From Erythrophleum ivorense (lineage: Eukaryota; Streptophyta; Magnoliopsida; Fabales; Fabaceae): a stretch of 64,000 bases of DNA. The DNA lies in NCBI GenBank assembly GCA_026724425.1, contig JAIUCV010000023.1:4154001-4218000 (forward strand). Direction: 5' to 3'. Both the position numbers and the translations under genes were made by a program. Under the pieces are notes generated by a model. The model did not search any database, was not told where the DNA came from, and saw only the letters and a program-made list of their open reading frames with translations. Position 1 is the first letter of the stretch. Every line of letters starts with the position of its first letter. This document shows, piece by piece, positions 1 through 13,000 of the stretch.

Positions 1-2924
1 CAACATATTTCAAAATCTGAGATCTAAAATTTTGAAACCTCAATAGCAATGAACTCTAGCCATTTGAGAAGATCTATTGTGTTAATAAAAAAGGACCCTA
101 AAGTAAATGTAATTAAGGTCAAATAAGGATAAAATGATAACCAACAAATCAAGAAATGGGGTTAGAAAATCGTATACAAAAAGAAAACAATGCTAAAATA
201 GAAAAACAGAGGAAAAGGGTATATCAGTGGCAAACTTGTAATTTTGAGCAAATTTTAGGAAACTCATGGAAAAGTGTTTTAAAGCCCAAAATTAGCTCAC
301 TACTAGAAAACCATAGGAACAGTCAGAATCAGATAAGACCCTTCTAGTGTGTTGAAAGTGTTAGACATTATTAGGACTTTAGGTATAGCTATTTTTCACC
401 ATTTTAGGCCATCTAAATCCCAAAATAATATTTTTGTATGAAAGAGCACCCAAAAATTTATAGGGAGTAGTTAGATTCTATAAAGCTTGAAAAATGAGTT
501 CAAATAGAGTGTATAGACATATGGGGCAAAATAATTATTTTGAAAAATTATGAATAATGCTTCTTAAGGAAGATACACCTCAACATCTTCTTCAACCTTC
601 CAAAATCAGATTTAGAGGTCTTCCATGGCATGACACTTGAGGGAAGAGAGAGGAGGACTTTAAGCTTCCATTCAGGTAAGTAAACGGCTTCGTTTCACCT
701 CGCGCCAATTAGGAAAATTGTTTCTCTCTTTAAGAGCTTTCTAATGGTAATTTTTCTTTCATGAAAATTTGAAAATTCAGATCTAACCTAAGAAAAAAAG
801 GAGCTTTCTTCAAGAAACCAATTGGTGAAAATTAATCTTCGCGAAGAGTACTTCATAGTGAGGTAAGTTTCTACCGAAACACTTGCAAAATTTATGTTTC
901 TAGGCCTTGTAAGTTTCAACCAAGAGAGCGAAAGTGAGGAGGAGAATTTCTCTTCATAAGTTCTTGATGGAATCAAGGGTTTTAGCATGCAAGGTCAGAG
1001 GATTTTATATCTAACCTTAGCTTTTATTGAATCATGAAAGGAAGCAACCTAGACCATGTTATACTATAGTTTTAGCCTAGGCTAGTTAAATGGGTAATCA
1101 TCTTATTTTCAACTCCTAATTAGTATGTTTAAATATTTTATGATGCAAGGAACAAGAATCTAAACCTAGAATTGATTGAAGACTTGAAATCTCCAAGTTA
1201 GGGTTTTATGGTACCCTATTCAGCCAAGGAGAAATCTAATGGATTATGAAGTTGTTTAATCAATTATTGCGCTATAGATAGTCTTAAAAAGATATAAGAA
1301 CAATAATGGAACCATGAATTGTATTTAGAGCTAGATTTTGGAGGTTGAAAATTTAGGGTTATAGAAAGGATGTTATGGAATCAATTGGCATTAGATTTAT
1401 GTGACCAAACTTGTAATGTTTCTAATCAATTCTAATGTGACTATATAGATCATATATGATAAGATTTTGAAGCCTCAAAGTTAAATTCTTAAAGTTACTC
1501 CTTGAGGTTTAAGATTACATAATAAGTTCCATTATGTAGAAAAAGAAAAATACCAAATGAATAGTACCAATGACTAAATGAATAGTAAATGTGAAAATTG
1601 TGGCTTGAATTATGAATTCTAGAAGCACAAGTTGGTCTAGGATTTAAGTTTAGTGAAATCTCTAACCTAAAGTCTAAGCAATGAACCAATTATGGGAAGC
1701 AAAAATCTAAAAGGAATTTCATAATTTTCGGCCCTTGAATATGGTCAAATTTGAGCACTTTAGATGGCATAATTACCACCCAATAAACATGCGTCTTGAA
1801 AGTATGTAAAGGACACTTTAAGTGGCCTAAAGTATAGTTAAAAAACAAAGAAGTCTAAGAGAAGTAATTATGAGCTCTAGATATTAATGATATGTTTATG
1901 TGATATTTTAGGACAAGCTAGTGAGACTCCATCCCATTGTAAGTGTAGAGCCGAGAAAGAAAAGGAAATGGAGCTAGAAACAGAATGGAAAAGTTATAGG
2001 TTTTATTGGGTTCTTGTTATCTATACAAGGTAGCTTACTCTTCCCTATTTAGTTGCATACAGACTTGTTTGAACTTGATATGTATTGTATTGTATTAGTT
2101 GATTAATTACAGTATAAGCTATAGTGCATTGCATTAGTTATATGTCATGTTTTGCATGTTATGTTGAGGGAGCTGAGGCTATTAGATAAAAAAAGGCAAT
2201 GGAAACAAATAGAGCAGTTCTTCTAAGCCTAAGAGAAAAGCCTAAGCTAAGTTAAGATTCATGGCCATGATAGAGTATGTAGTAAACATGTAAAATATTT
2301 ATGTTAGTTTCCACGACCATTCATACTTGCATTATTTTTGCTTAACTATCTTATGCTTATTTTTAGGTAATTTGAGCATAGCTACTGAGATTTTCCTGAA
2401 TCTTACCCTCATCTCTATTTTCCCACTAACCAGTGCCAAATGAAAGCTCCAGTGCCAATAAAAGAAAAAAGAAAGAATGATATTTGGATTTGTAAAACTA
2501 TATGAATGTTTTGTACCTAATTTTGTTGTAATATACAAAGAATGTATATGGATTATGTTTAACTTCGCCATGATGTATTATGTATACTAGCATACTGTTA
2601 GTAGTGATGTAACTTCATTTTGAGTTATTTAGATTTAGATGAAATTTTATGCCTAGGTTGTGATACATGATAATGCTATTATTTGTATTATTTCCATGTC
2701 TACGAGTTTGGGTTGAAATGTGACCATTTGATTGGTCCGAATAGTCAATTTTATAAAGGAAGCTTTATCAGATTTTCCCTAGAATTTTATGTGTATTTTT
2801 CATTTTTATCATCAAGATAAAAGAGTAATAATAGATTACCAATGCATACATCGAATTATAAAAAGGCCAATGCTTGTATTTTAGAAATTTTGGATTTCAA
2901 TATTTTTGTTCATAAGTAAATAGA
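1..2924 (+). repeat. Diverged LTR-like fragment (plus orientation), runs off left edge
   Basis: No gene is visible. The stretch around 540-860 runs parallel to 16440-16760 inside the plus-strand solo LTR at 15856-19488: both have the same order of short blocks (cttcttaag, gcttccat, taagtaaacg or taaataaacg, cgcgcca, caagaaaccaat). Further right, a 'caaggtagct' block near 2025 and a 'tactgagattttcctgaatc' block near 2380 occupy the same relative places as matching blocks in the plus LTRs. I infer an old plus-oriented LTR of the same broad family whose start lies outside the window. Its right end is blurred, and no TG/CA terminus or duplication could be placed. Confidence 0.45.
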
Positions 2925-5725
2925 CTTGCTATGAACAGTGACTGAGGTAATTTTGCATAATTTGGCTAACTTTGAAAATTCATAAATAATTTTCTAAAAC
3001 TCCAAATTAGGTGCTCTTTAGCTTAGTGAAAAAGCTCTAGATGAGACTTATATGTCTGCCAAATTTCATGCAAAAATTCATCCATTTGGTTAGTTTATGG
3101 TTCAACTCAAGAATATGGTTATTTTAGGGGTCAAAATGGTTCAAAAGAGTGCCAAATGACCTTCCAATCAATCTTAGCCAATTGAGCACGTCCAAGAGCA
3201 TAAACACAACATAGGGAAGCATTCCAAATGGTTCAAATCATCATGTATCTCAAAATCGCTATCCTAGTTGTCATTATACACAAGTGCCTTAAGACATAAG
3301 GATGTCAAACTCATATATAAAGATTCATTTGGTTCCAAATTCCATTCATACATGATATTCTCATACTTTTATATATGTTCAAGGGTCTACATCTCATATA
3401 CATCATATAGATATAAACTTTGACACCAAAATACATAAATTGCTATTCCATTGTCAAAGTTCCATGCTTCAAGATGTTTGGCTTTCATTCCTTGATCCAC
3501 TTGACTCACCTAGACATAGTTAGACATATGTGAGGGAAGAGTGAGATTCAAAGAATTCTAATAGCTCTTTACCCTTTCAAACATATAATATGATGCAATT
3601 ACATGTCATAGAATGCATGCATGCTATAAAACTTCTCATGAACATACATAGATCAATTTCCTTATCATATGAACTCATACATATTAAACATAGCTCTAGG
3701 GGATATTGGTTTAACCTCACCCAATTTTCTTGAGACTTTTGGATTTACCTCACCCACTTTAAGGGACTTTTGACTTAGTCTCACTTCTTCTTAAGATTTT
3801 TGACTTTGTCTCACCTATTCTAAGAGACTTTTGGCATAACCACATCTATTCAAGTTGCTTTGCATTCAAAATCACATTTCAAGAAGCATAATGGTACCAT
3901 ATTATGTAATCAATAGTTAGAAACATATTTCATAGTTTAAACATATATACAAGTATCCAATGACAAGCAAATATCCAAGCAATGTATGCAAGAAATGTTA
4001 GAGAGCTACCTTGAAGCAAGAACACAACTTTTCTCTTATATTATTCTTTCCTCTTTTCGGCCACACACATGCACCTAGGTGAAGCTTGATTCACTTGGCT
4101 TTGACACATCAAATGAGGCACAATTGTATTATTGGAAAAAGTTCTAGCCTTACACAAACTCTATACAAGCTCACTTTCTCTTATGACACCATTATGATTC
4201 CATACAAGGCATAATGAAGCAAACTATAGAATTCATGATCTTGGCTCCAATTCCTCATTCATTCTAGGTCATATAACTCCATTTAAACTCATTAGAGTCA
4301 TCACTAATTCAATTTAAGGAGTCTAGACTTTAATTACTTCTTTATGTCTTAAAATAGAGCTTAAACATTCATCTCATAAACTATGACTTCTAAATTCAAA
4401 CCAATAGTTTCCTTGGTACTTACTAATCACATCTAGGCCATTCCCATCCTTAGAATTAATTAAAACTCTCCCTAGATGCTTGTTCATTATCTAGGTTGGG
4501 ACATGGAGCTACCAAAGGACCCATGAAGTTTGCTTGATTTTCTTCAGGGAATTGGCGCTTGTGAGGCTTCCTAGATGTTTTAAGAACTGATACATACTCT
4601 TAGACAACCTAAATTATCATTATAAAGTATCATATTTGCCAAGGTGCAATAAAATCCCTAATTATTATAATTTGTTGTCTAATGGTTCTTTTTGAATTCT
4701 AATTGCTTCCTTGGATTCCTTAGGCTTCAAAACCCTCATTCATATCAAGTTTAGGTTGAGATAAAGTCCTTAACACCTCCCTCTTATTTTGACCAAAATA
4801 GTAGAGAAGGAGAAAAGCCAAAAAGAAGCAACATAATCATGAATTCTTACCTTGTTTATAAGCTTTTCAAGAGCTCTTCCTTATGCTTCAAAGATTCCTT
4901 TCAATCTCTCCTTCTCCTCTACTGGATTAGTCCTAAAACATGCCTAAACAAACCATTAAAACCATGGAGAGAAGATAGGAGAAGGAGGAGAATAGGTTTA
5001 GTAAAGGAAAGAGCATAAAAAGTGACCAAATCTCACCTTTTTCAAGCTTCTTCTTCCTCCCTTGGTTCTCCCTTTTGGTGTGCCTTTGAAGACTTTCTTA
5101 GAATCTGTTTAGACTAGAAGCAAGCCAATGGTGAGGGTTGGAGAAGAAGAGGACGTGATTTAATAAGCCTAAGGGTCCATTTACAATATTTTCCAAAATT
5201 ATAATTTGGTCCCTTATCTTGGTTCTTTCTATTTGGACTCATTTCAATTCTTTTTTAGAATCATCTTTTCCATTGTAAAATTTAGGTCTTCTAATTCATA
5301 AAATGTCTTTGGTTTTATCCAAATTGGATTTAAAACTATTTTGAATTGTTTGGTCAAAGTTTTAATTAATTAATGGCCAAAATCGTTCATCGAAGGAATT
5401 TTAACTATTCTAGGGATTCCTATGGTTCTTAAGGCCTCTGAGAATCCTAGGAAACTTAATTTTTCCATTTAAAAATCTCTCCTTTGAGTTTTCTAGAAAG
5501 TATCCAAAATTATAAATATGCCACTACTTTCTTACCAAATTTTATTTGGCTATTTTGGCTATGATTTTTGGAGATTTTTGGCCTTGTATTCTCATTCTTT
5601 AAAGTCTAAATCATTGTCCTAATTTTATTTGGCCTCGATTCATTTAATTTAGAGGACTTCCTTTTATAATTGGCTAGTTTTAGCCCATTTTAGAATAATT
5701 GGGTATTTTATTATGTGTCATTACA
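2925..5725 (-). repeat. 5'-truncated solo-type LTR of the main family (minus orientation)
   Basis: From about 2925 the sequence follows the order of the minus-oriented LTRs elsewhere in the window: an 'atgaacagt' block, an 'aactttgaaaattcata' block, a run of 'gggacttttgac...tctcacc' repeats (about 3709-3850), an 'agagctacctt' block near 4004, a 'cttttccatt..aaaatttagg' block near 5265, and 'ggcctctgagaatcctagg' near 5433. It ends in CATTACA at 5725, a decayed version of the GTTACA terminus. About 900 bp expected at its left end are missing, and the junction at about 2925 joins it to a fragment in the opposite orientation. No target duplication was found. Confidence 0.6.
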
Positions 5726-5729
5726 AAAA

Positions 5730-6850
5730 GTGAATTGAGGAATAAAATTTTAAGGGAAGCTCATAAAAACAAGTACACTATTCACCTTAGTATAACCAAA
5801 ATGTACAAAGATTTGAAAATTGATGTACTAGAGACCAGAGATGAAAATGAAAATTGTTGAAATATGGCAAAATGTCTAGTTTGTTGTGAATTTAAGGTAG
5901 AACACCAAAAACCCATAGGACTATTATAGCCTCTTGAAATTTCTAAATGGAAATGTGAAGTATCTCAATGGACTTTTTGATAGGGTTACTTAGAATTTAG
6001 TCTGGACATGTGATTAATAAAGCTTACTTACTTTTGTGAATTAAGGCTAACTATCCATTAGACAAGCTAGCTTAATTGTACATTCAAGAAATAGTAAGAT
6101 TACATAGAGTATCCTCAAGCATATCTTTGATAGAGACCTTAAGTTTACCTATAGATTTTGTGAAGCCTTGCCAAAAGCATTTAGTACTAAATTGTGCTTT
6201 AGTACAACTTATTATCCTCAAATAGATGATCAAATTGAAAGAACAATGCAAACCCTAAAGGATATGCTTAGGCATATGTCTTAGAACAAGTAGGAAGTTA
6301 GGATTAGTACCTTAGTATAATTTTTCTGCAATAATAGCTTCCATTCTAGCATTGGGATGGCAGTTTATGAAACTCTCTCTGGTAGGAAGTGTGGATCACC
6401 ATTGTGTTAGTGTGAGATAGGAGAAAGAAATTTGTTAGGACTTAATCTTATGCAGAAAACTTTAAAACAAATTAAGATGATTAGGGATAGGTTGCTTATT
6501 GCTTAAGTAGGCAAAAGAGTTGCTTTGATAAGAGAAGATAACATTTAGAATTTGAATAAGGAGAACATGTATTCTTGAAAGTCATTACTACTTTTGGGAT
6601 TTGTAGGTCCTTTAAATGTACAAAAGTGAGCTTGAGATATTTAGGTCCTTTCCAAATTATCAAAAGAGTTGGGCTGATTGCTTTTCAAATTGCGATCTCA
6701 CCAAAATTGTCCAATCTCCATAATGTCTTCCATGTCTTTTAGCTTTGAAAGTGCATTCCAAATCCTCCACACATCATAGTTGGTAAGTCAGTGCAAGTGA
6801 AAAAAAATGACTTATGAACCTAGACTTGTACACATCTAGATCACTTATCC
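5730..6850 (+). pseudogene. Decayed Tekay-type pol: integrase to chromodomain linker
   Basis: Plus-strand translation in shifting frames matches the integrase half of the intact element at 48409-49728. Blocks visible in order: the HHCC zinc-finger start (ELRNKILREAHKNKYTIH, 5733-5786), the second Cys pair region ('KCLVCC', near 5870), the 'YYPQ..DQIERTMQTLKDMLR' core around the catalytic Glu (6208-6272), 'GRKCGSPLC' (6380-6407), and the 'LRYLGPFQII' then 'LHNVFHVF' blocks (6630-6745). Many stops and shifts interrupt it; several read as CAG to TAG, CGA to TGA or TGG to TAG changes. Gag, protease, RT and RNase H are absent because the sequence begins immediately after the LTR end at 5725. It cannot be functional. 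Confidence 0.78.
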
Positions 6851-9800
6851 AAACAGGAAGGTCTATTAACTTCGCAAAGCATAAGAAAAAGATGGTAATG
6901 ATGATTACTTTTTGTTTCATTTTAGGCTATTGTTTCATATGTTTTTATTTTATTTTTACAAAAACTACGTTCATGTTGATTTGTTAGAAGATGGTCTTAA
7001 AAGGAATGTTTCATATTACAAAGTGTATGACAAGACATATAAGTTAAAGGCAATAGGTGAACAATACATTGGGCTTAATCTTGATGGTAGTTGACCATAT
7101 AATAGTCCCCTTCACAACCTTAGATAGGTCATTCCTAGCTTGCAATCCCTTTACAACAATAAGTGAACAATATATTTGGTTTGGTTTTATAGGCCATGGC
7201 CCAGCAAGTGAACATGCAAGTGAATACACAACTTAATAACTTTTTGGAGTAGATCTTATCCTAGTGCTATCTATAAGGATTCTTGGGTTTTGTATAGGCC
7301 TTGCTACATAATATGTAGCATAGCAGAAGGCAACCCCACATGTAATTAGGTCATATAACCCAACTGTGTAGGACAATAAGGGTATAAGAGAACATGAAGA
7401 AGAAAAAAACTTAGATAACAATATTTAAGTTTATATATATGTATATGTTTCAATGTTCTATTTTGGTAGTTTCAATGTACTATTTTATTGCAAGTTAAAT
7501 TTGAGAATGAACACTAAATAAATATAACATTGCAATTTTTTTTTATAACTAGTGACACAATAGAGAGGGATTATTGAGGCAATACTAAGAAGATGTCAGT
7601 AGATTAGTGATGGAATGATGGGGCACAGAGATGGAATGATTAGGTAATGTCGAGAGTCATCGAGGGTTTGACAATGGCTTGGCAAGACAATGGCAAAGGA
7701 AATTTCCTTTAAATCTATGTTTACTTCTTTTATTTAGATATGGAATTTAGTTCTATTAAGTGAATGGCATGGGAATTCCAAGGTTTTAGCAAGGGAAATG
7801 TGTGTAATAGGAAAAGATTTTAGTGAGGATTTTGGCAAAAATCCCTTGCTATTTTTTAAGCAAGCAAATTTTGTGAGAGAATGGCAAAGGAAAATTCCTT
7901 CATTGCTTAGCAAGATATAAGTAGCAAGGGAAAATTACCTTCTTGTCCAATCACCATCTCTTGGTTAAAGTTGTTGGCAAGGGAATGGCAAAGGATTTGT
8001 CCCTGGCTTCTTTTTTTTGAAATTTTTTATGGCAAAATCTCTAAACAAGAACTTAGTTATTCCAAAAGAAAGATTAAAATAAATATTTTTTTATTAAATT
8101 AAAACTTGTTTTTATGAAACATAGTCATTTAAAATCACAATAAAAATAAAATATCTAAAACAACCATTAATTTAATTCAAATAATTTAGAAAGTGTTTTA
8201 GAAAGTGTTTTTCTACTCTTGTTTACTATAATAAATTGACTAATATTATAAATTAAATATAAATATATTTATATACATTATGGGCCTAGGACAAGATAGG
8301 TATAATATTATCCACTAGACCCTAAAATATACTCAAAAGAACCTTGGGAAGATCAAACTCAATTTACATTTCCCCACCTAGATCCAAGTGAAAACATTTT
8401 GTAAATACCCATAAAGTCTAAGTATTTTGCCTTCCTTAAAATTACTCCAGTGAGAGTATAATTGAATAAATGAAAACTAGATACCTAAAAAATGAGAAAT
8501 AGAGTTATTTTATACTCATATATTATCAACAAGCAAAGGTGTTTTATTTATTTTAGTTTCCCATATGAGAGCAGGGTTGACATGATAACCCCACGGGTGG
8601 GGGGACACCCTTTGCTTCTTGTCCCTACCAATCCCATCACTTCTCATCCTTATTCTTAATTCCTTAGGCGGAGAGGAAACTCTTACTATCTTCATTCTTT
8701 ATAGAAATTGCAATATAATAGAAGAAATTATAGAAAAATGGTAATATACTATTCATAGTTGTATTGGTCATCTTCACTATATTGATCTCTTCTCCTTAAA
8801 ATGGAAATAGGCCTTTAAATAACTTACAATATTATTTTCTTATCAAAACTAATAAGAGGAAAAACTTATTATTCTACTAGTGGGTGTGGATTGTAAAGCT
8901 TGTGTGAATTATGAGATAAGTGGAATGGAATGGATTGAATGTCAAGTGTTGGCTTATCCATTATCTTAGATTTGTCATAAATCTCTAAGGTATGAAGAAA
9001 CTACTTGCATAGATTCTCTCATGTTCACCATAACAAGTGCATGAATCATTCTAAGTAGCATACTCAAGTATTCGAGGTTGAATCCATATAGAAAGTCAAT
9101 CCTTGCATAATAAGTAGCAATCATTAAAAAAAAACCAATCTTACGATGGGTGTTAGTGATTCTAGTGGCCTAGGTAAAGACTAGTCTAAGAAAAAGATTA
9201 AAGAAACAAAATTAAACTAAACAAAGACCCAAAGTTAGACTTATACTTGCCTAATAAGATACTTGACTCCTTATTATGTTAACTATAGTTAGTGGCATTA
9301 TTAGTGTTAATATTCCCCTTAGACATACCAACCTACATAGAAACTTGATCAAACCCACATACTCGTCACATATTTGCACAGCCTCATAAACTCTTAGATG
9401 AATATATGATTAGACCCTAAACAACTAGAGGTTAACTTGTCTTAAACTAATCTCCCTAGTTACTAGACCATAACTAACTTTGTTTATGGTGATATTCTAT
9501 GCGTACCAAGTTTAATAATCAAGTTAGCCTTATCCTAAGTACATCTCCTACAACTTTGATTTTATTTATGGGTTAACCTCTCTCTAATGTAGTGCCATAA
9601 ATATATCTTTTGGTCTTTTTATCAAACACCTAGCCTACCATTTACCAGTAACTATGATTTATATGTAATTGATAAATTCACCTAGCCTACTTAATTTAAA
9701 TGAATTATCAACATATTAAATCACAATCAATTGGTTAAATACAATCAAATAATTTCACTAATTAAATTGCAATCAACCTTCAATTTGACCAATACTTCAA

Positions 9801-10032
9801 ACCATCATGAAGACATTAGATCTTAATCAAGATAGGAGAATTATGATATGTAAAAGGAACAAATATGAAATTAATCAAAATGAAGTGTAAGGTACAAATG
9901 AAAATGAAAGGGAAGAATAATAGGAAGATATGTACAATAATGAATACAAATAAACAATTCTTCCATACTAACCTTGAAGTGCTTCCATAAATCGAAGTTT
10001 TTTATTTCTCTCTCTAGAAAACAACCCCTTTC
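6851..10032. other. Non-coding AT-rich interval, no gene seen
   Basis: No reading frame here resembles a known protein. At 7680-8010 short words such as 'ggcaaaggaaa' and 'gcaagggaa' recur on both strands, suggesting a degenerate repeat. At 8579-8612 there is a local G/C patch (ccccacgggtgggggg). From about 9060 to 10032 the text (frequent 'ctaattaa', 'tttatcaaacacct', 'gaggttgaatcc') resembles in style the insertion at 31756-34551, which has 'tttatcgaacacct' near 32329. I infer a related old transposon remnant, interrupted by the solo LTR at 10033, but I could not define its ends. Confidence 0.4.
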
Positions 10033-13000
10033 TGTAACACCATATATTCTTAACTTACTTCCTATCATTTCTAGGTCTCACATTATGAATTGCACAAGAG
10101 GGAATGGAAAAATGGCATTAAAATAATGCCTTATTTTGCGTTGCGTCGCGTATGAAAATTTCATTCAGTGTCATGCAGACCATATGAGCTCATACATCAC
10201 ATTATCATATTTAATTACATACATACAACTCATTTGCATCACCAAAGTTGGCCCACAACTCGTGGAATTCAAAGGGGAGGCATCAAACTCACACTATTAT
10301 TTTTGGCCAGAATTTCAGTTTTTCGGTCACAATTTCAGAAATTCATAACTAAATTCACAAAAATCGAAACCCAACAAATTTTACCATTCCAGAAATATCT
10401 AGATGTCTAACCCATGGTAAAAATAATTCTAGCTCATGAATCATTAAGGAGAGAACATTTGACATCCAAAAAGCTATTGCAGTCGCTATTGTCTGGGCCA
10501 CTGGTTCAGTTTACTGATATGAAGTTTCAAAATTCATAACTAATTCTAGAAAAATTGAAATCATGAATTCTTGGCTATTCTGAAAATCTAAACATGTCTA
10601 CTTTATGCCACAAATATGTCTATGCCATGAAACATAACATATAAATCGTTTGACATGCAAAAAAGGTCAAAGGTTCAGACAGCTATTGGTACTAATGCAA
10701 GTGTCTGCTATAAATTTCGAAAATGTCCAATTAATTCCAAAAAAATCCAATCTATGAAAATGATACTAATTTGTAAATATATGAATGTTAAGTTTATGGT
10801 AAAAATAGATTCAAACCAGAGCAAGTATGTTTAGCTATTGAAATTCAATGGAACAATGAATCAGGTCGTGCTGTGCTACTGTTGCTATTCTAGAAATTCA
10901 AAAATTCATATCTCTTAGCTCAGACCTCCAAATGAGTTTCTTCTAGTTGCTACAAGTCATTGTGAATTCTTAGTTTCTACCTATAAAATTTCGTAGCCAT
11001 TGGATCATGTTTGCCTATCGGATGACACAATTTCACAACTGACCAAATGAACAGTACTGGTGCAAATATGAAATTCTGATACCAACTTTAAAAAATCATA
11101 GAAAATTTCACAGAACTTCAAATGACATAATCTTTGGCTTCCAAAAAGTTCTAGGCAAGATCTAGTTTCATGCAAATTTTCAAGTCAAGAAGAGGTCATT
11201 TGGTCAGACTTTGCCATAGCTCAAGAATATGGCAATTTTGGTCCCAACAAGAGGCAAATTTGGTTCAAATGAGTCATCCATTGTTCCACACACATTTGAA
11301 CAACTTAGAAAGCATAAATATAGCATAAATAAGTCCCTCATAAGGTCCGAACCCTCATGCAACTCAAATTCACCATGCCACTTCTATAAACATATATAAA
11401 CATGTGAGCTCCCAAGTAGTTAAAATACACAATTTTATTCATTAAACTCTATTCTTGATACATACACTAACTTTACATAGTTTTACACTTGTTCAAAGTG
11501 TCATGGCTCAAAAATAATATTTACATATCTACTTTGACATTCTAGACATCATAGTACATCAAAAATGGAAAGATTTGCCAAGAGATGGAGATTTAAGCTC
11601 CTTGGCTTCCATCCTTTGGATTTTGAACTCCACCTAGATCATATGAGATGAGAGAAAGGAGGGGGTGAGATTCATTGAATCTCAATAGCTCATACACCTA
11701 TTCAAGCACATTTTCAAGGCATAAACCATGTCAAAGGTATAAGTATGCAATCAATCAATCTATGAAGCATTCATCTTTCATATTTTTGTATCACAAACTT
11801 ATGTCAAGCACAAGAATGAGCTTTAGAGACTTTTGGTTTGGCCTCACCCCATTTCTAGGACTTTTGGATTGCCTCACTCTTGGTTCTTAGGACTTTTGAC
11901 TTAGCCTCACCCATCCAAGGGACTTTTGGCCTTGTCTCACCCATGCCATGAGACTTTTGGCATCTCCTCACCCACATTAAGAGACTTTTAGCACTACCTC
12001 ACCCTTGTGAGCCATTTCCACCATTCAAAGACATTAAAGAAAGCATATTGGTACCAAAATAGCAACATAGCATCAAGTGGCATGTCTCAAACATATAAAC
12101 ATATGCACAAGAACACAATGACACCATATGCAACAAGAAAATGCAACAAGAAAAGGTGGAGAGCTACCTTGGTGTAAATTCAAGTTTTACTTTACTTGTT
12201 TCTTTTCCTTTTCGGTCCCACAAATACAAGGAGGTGGGGTTGGATTTCCTTGGCCTATTCACAATAAACAATACTTTATTATACTCTTGGAACAAGTTAT
12301 AACATCCAACCCACTCTTAAGACTACACTTTGTTCTATTTGTCACAATATGGTTCCATTAAGGACCTAATGAAGCAACTACAATAATTAACATTCTTGGT
12401 TCCATTCTTTTGCCATATTTAGACCTCTTCACCTCATTTAAGGTCCTTGAAACTATCACACACTCACTTTCACAAACCTAAGTCCATGTTGCTTCATAAG
12501 GTTACATTATGGAAGCCATTGCTTCATCTCCCAACTTAAGGCTTCTAAATTTTTTCCAAGGGTTTCTCATATCTTCTTTTATCATATAAAGTCCCAAATC
12601 AAGTTGGGAACTATTTAAAACATTCTCTAACTATTTCTATGAGTCTTGGCCTATTTATGCTTCCATTAAAGACCCATGGAGTTTGGGATTTTTTCTTAAT
12701 GTATGGGGCACTTGGAAAGCTCCCTAGGAGTCTTAGAAACTCAAACAAACACTCACATATGATGGAAAAGTCTTGAATCAACCCAGATTTTAAACTATGT
12801 TCAAGCACCCTACACTTTTTCAACTTGAGTTTTACTAGTTTTTCATGCATTTCTTTAGTATAATCCATCTTCCCATGGCTTAGTTTGATGGATTCTTTTG
12901 GATTATAAAATAGAAGCTCTTCCCTCTTCATGATTCTGTTTGAGGCATCCCACCATGGAAGAGGAGAAGGAGAAAAAGAAGCAACAAAGGGAGAGAAACT

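Noticed and set aside
11826..12007. CRISPR-like array
   Set aside because: Repeats are imperfect and contiguous with no unique spacers, and the setting is a plant retrotransposon.
12611..12931. 106-residue minus-strand frame in the solo LTR at 10033
   Set aside because: The sister LTR does not keep this frame open and there is no recognisable domain; chance frame in LTR.
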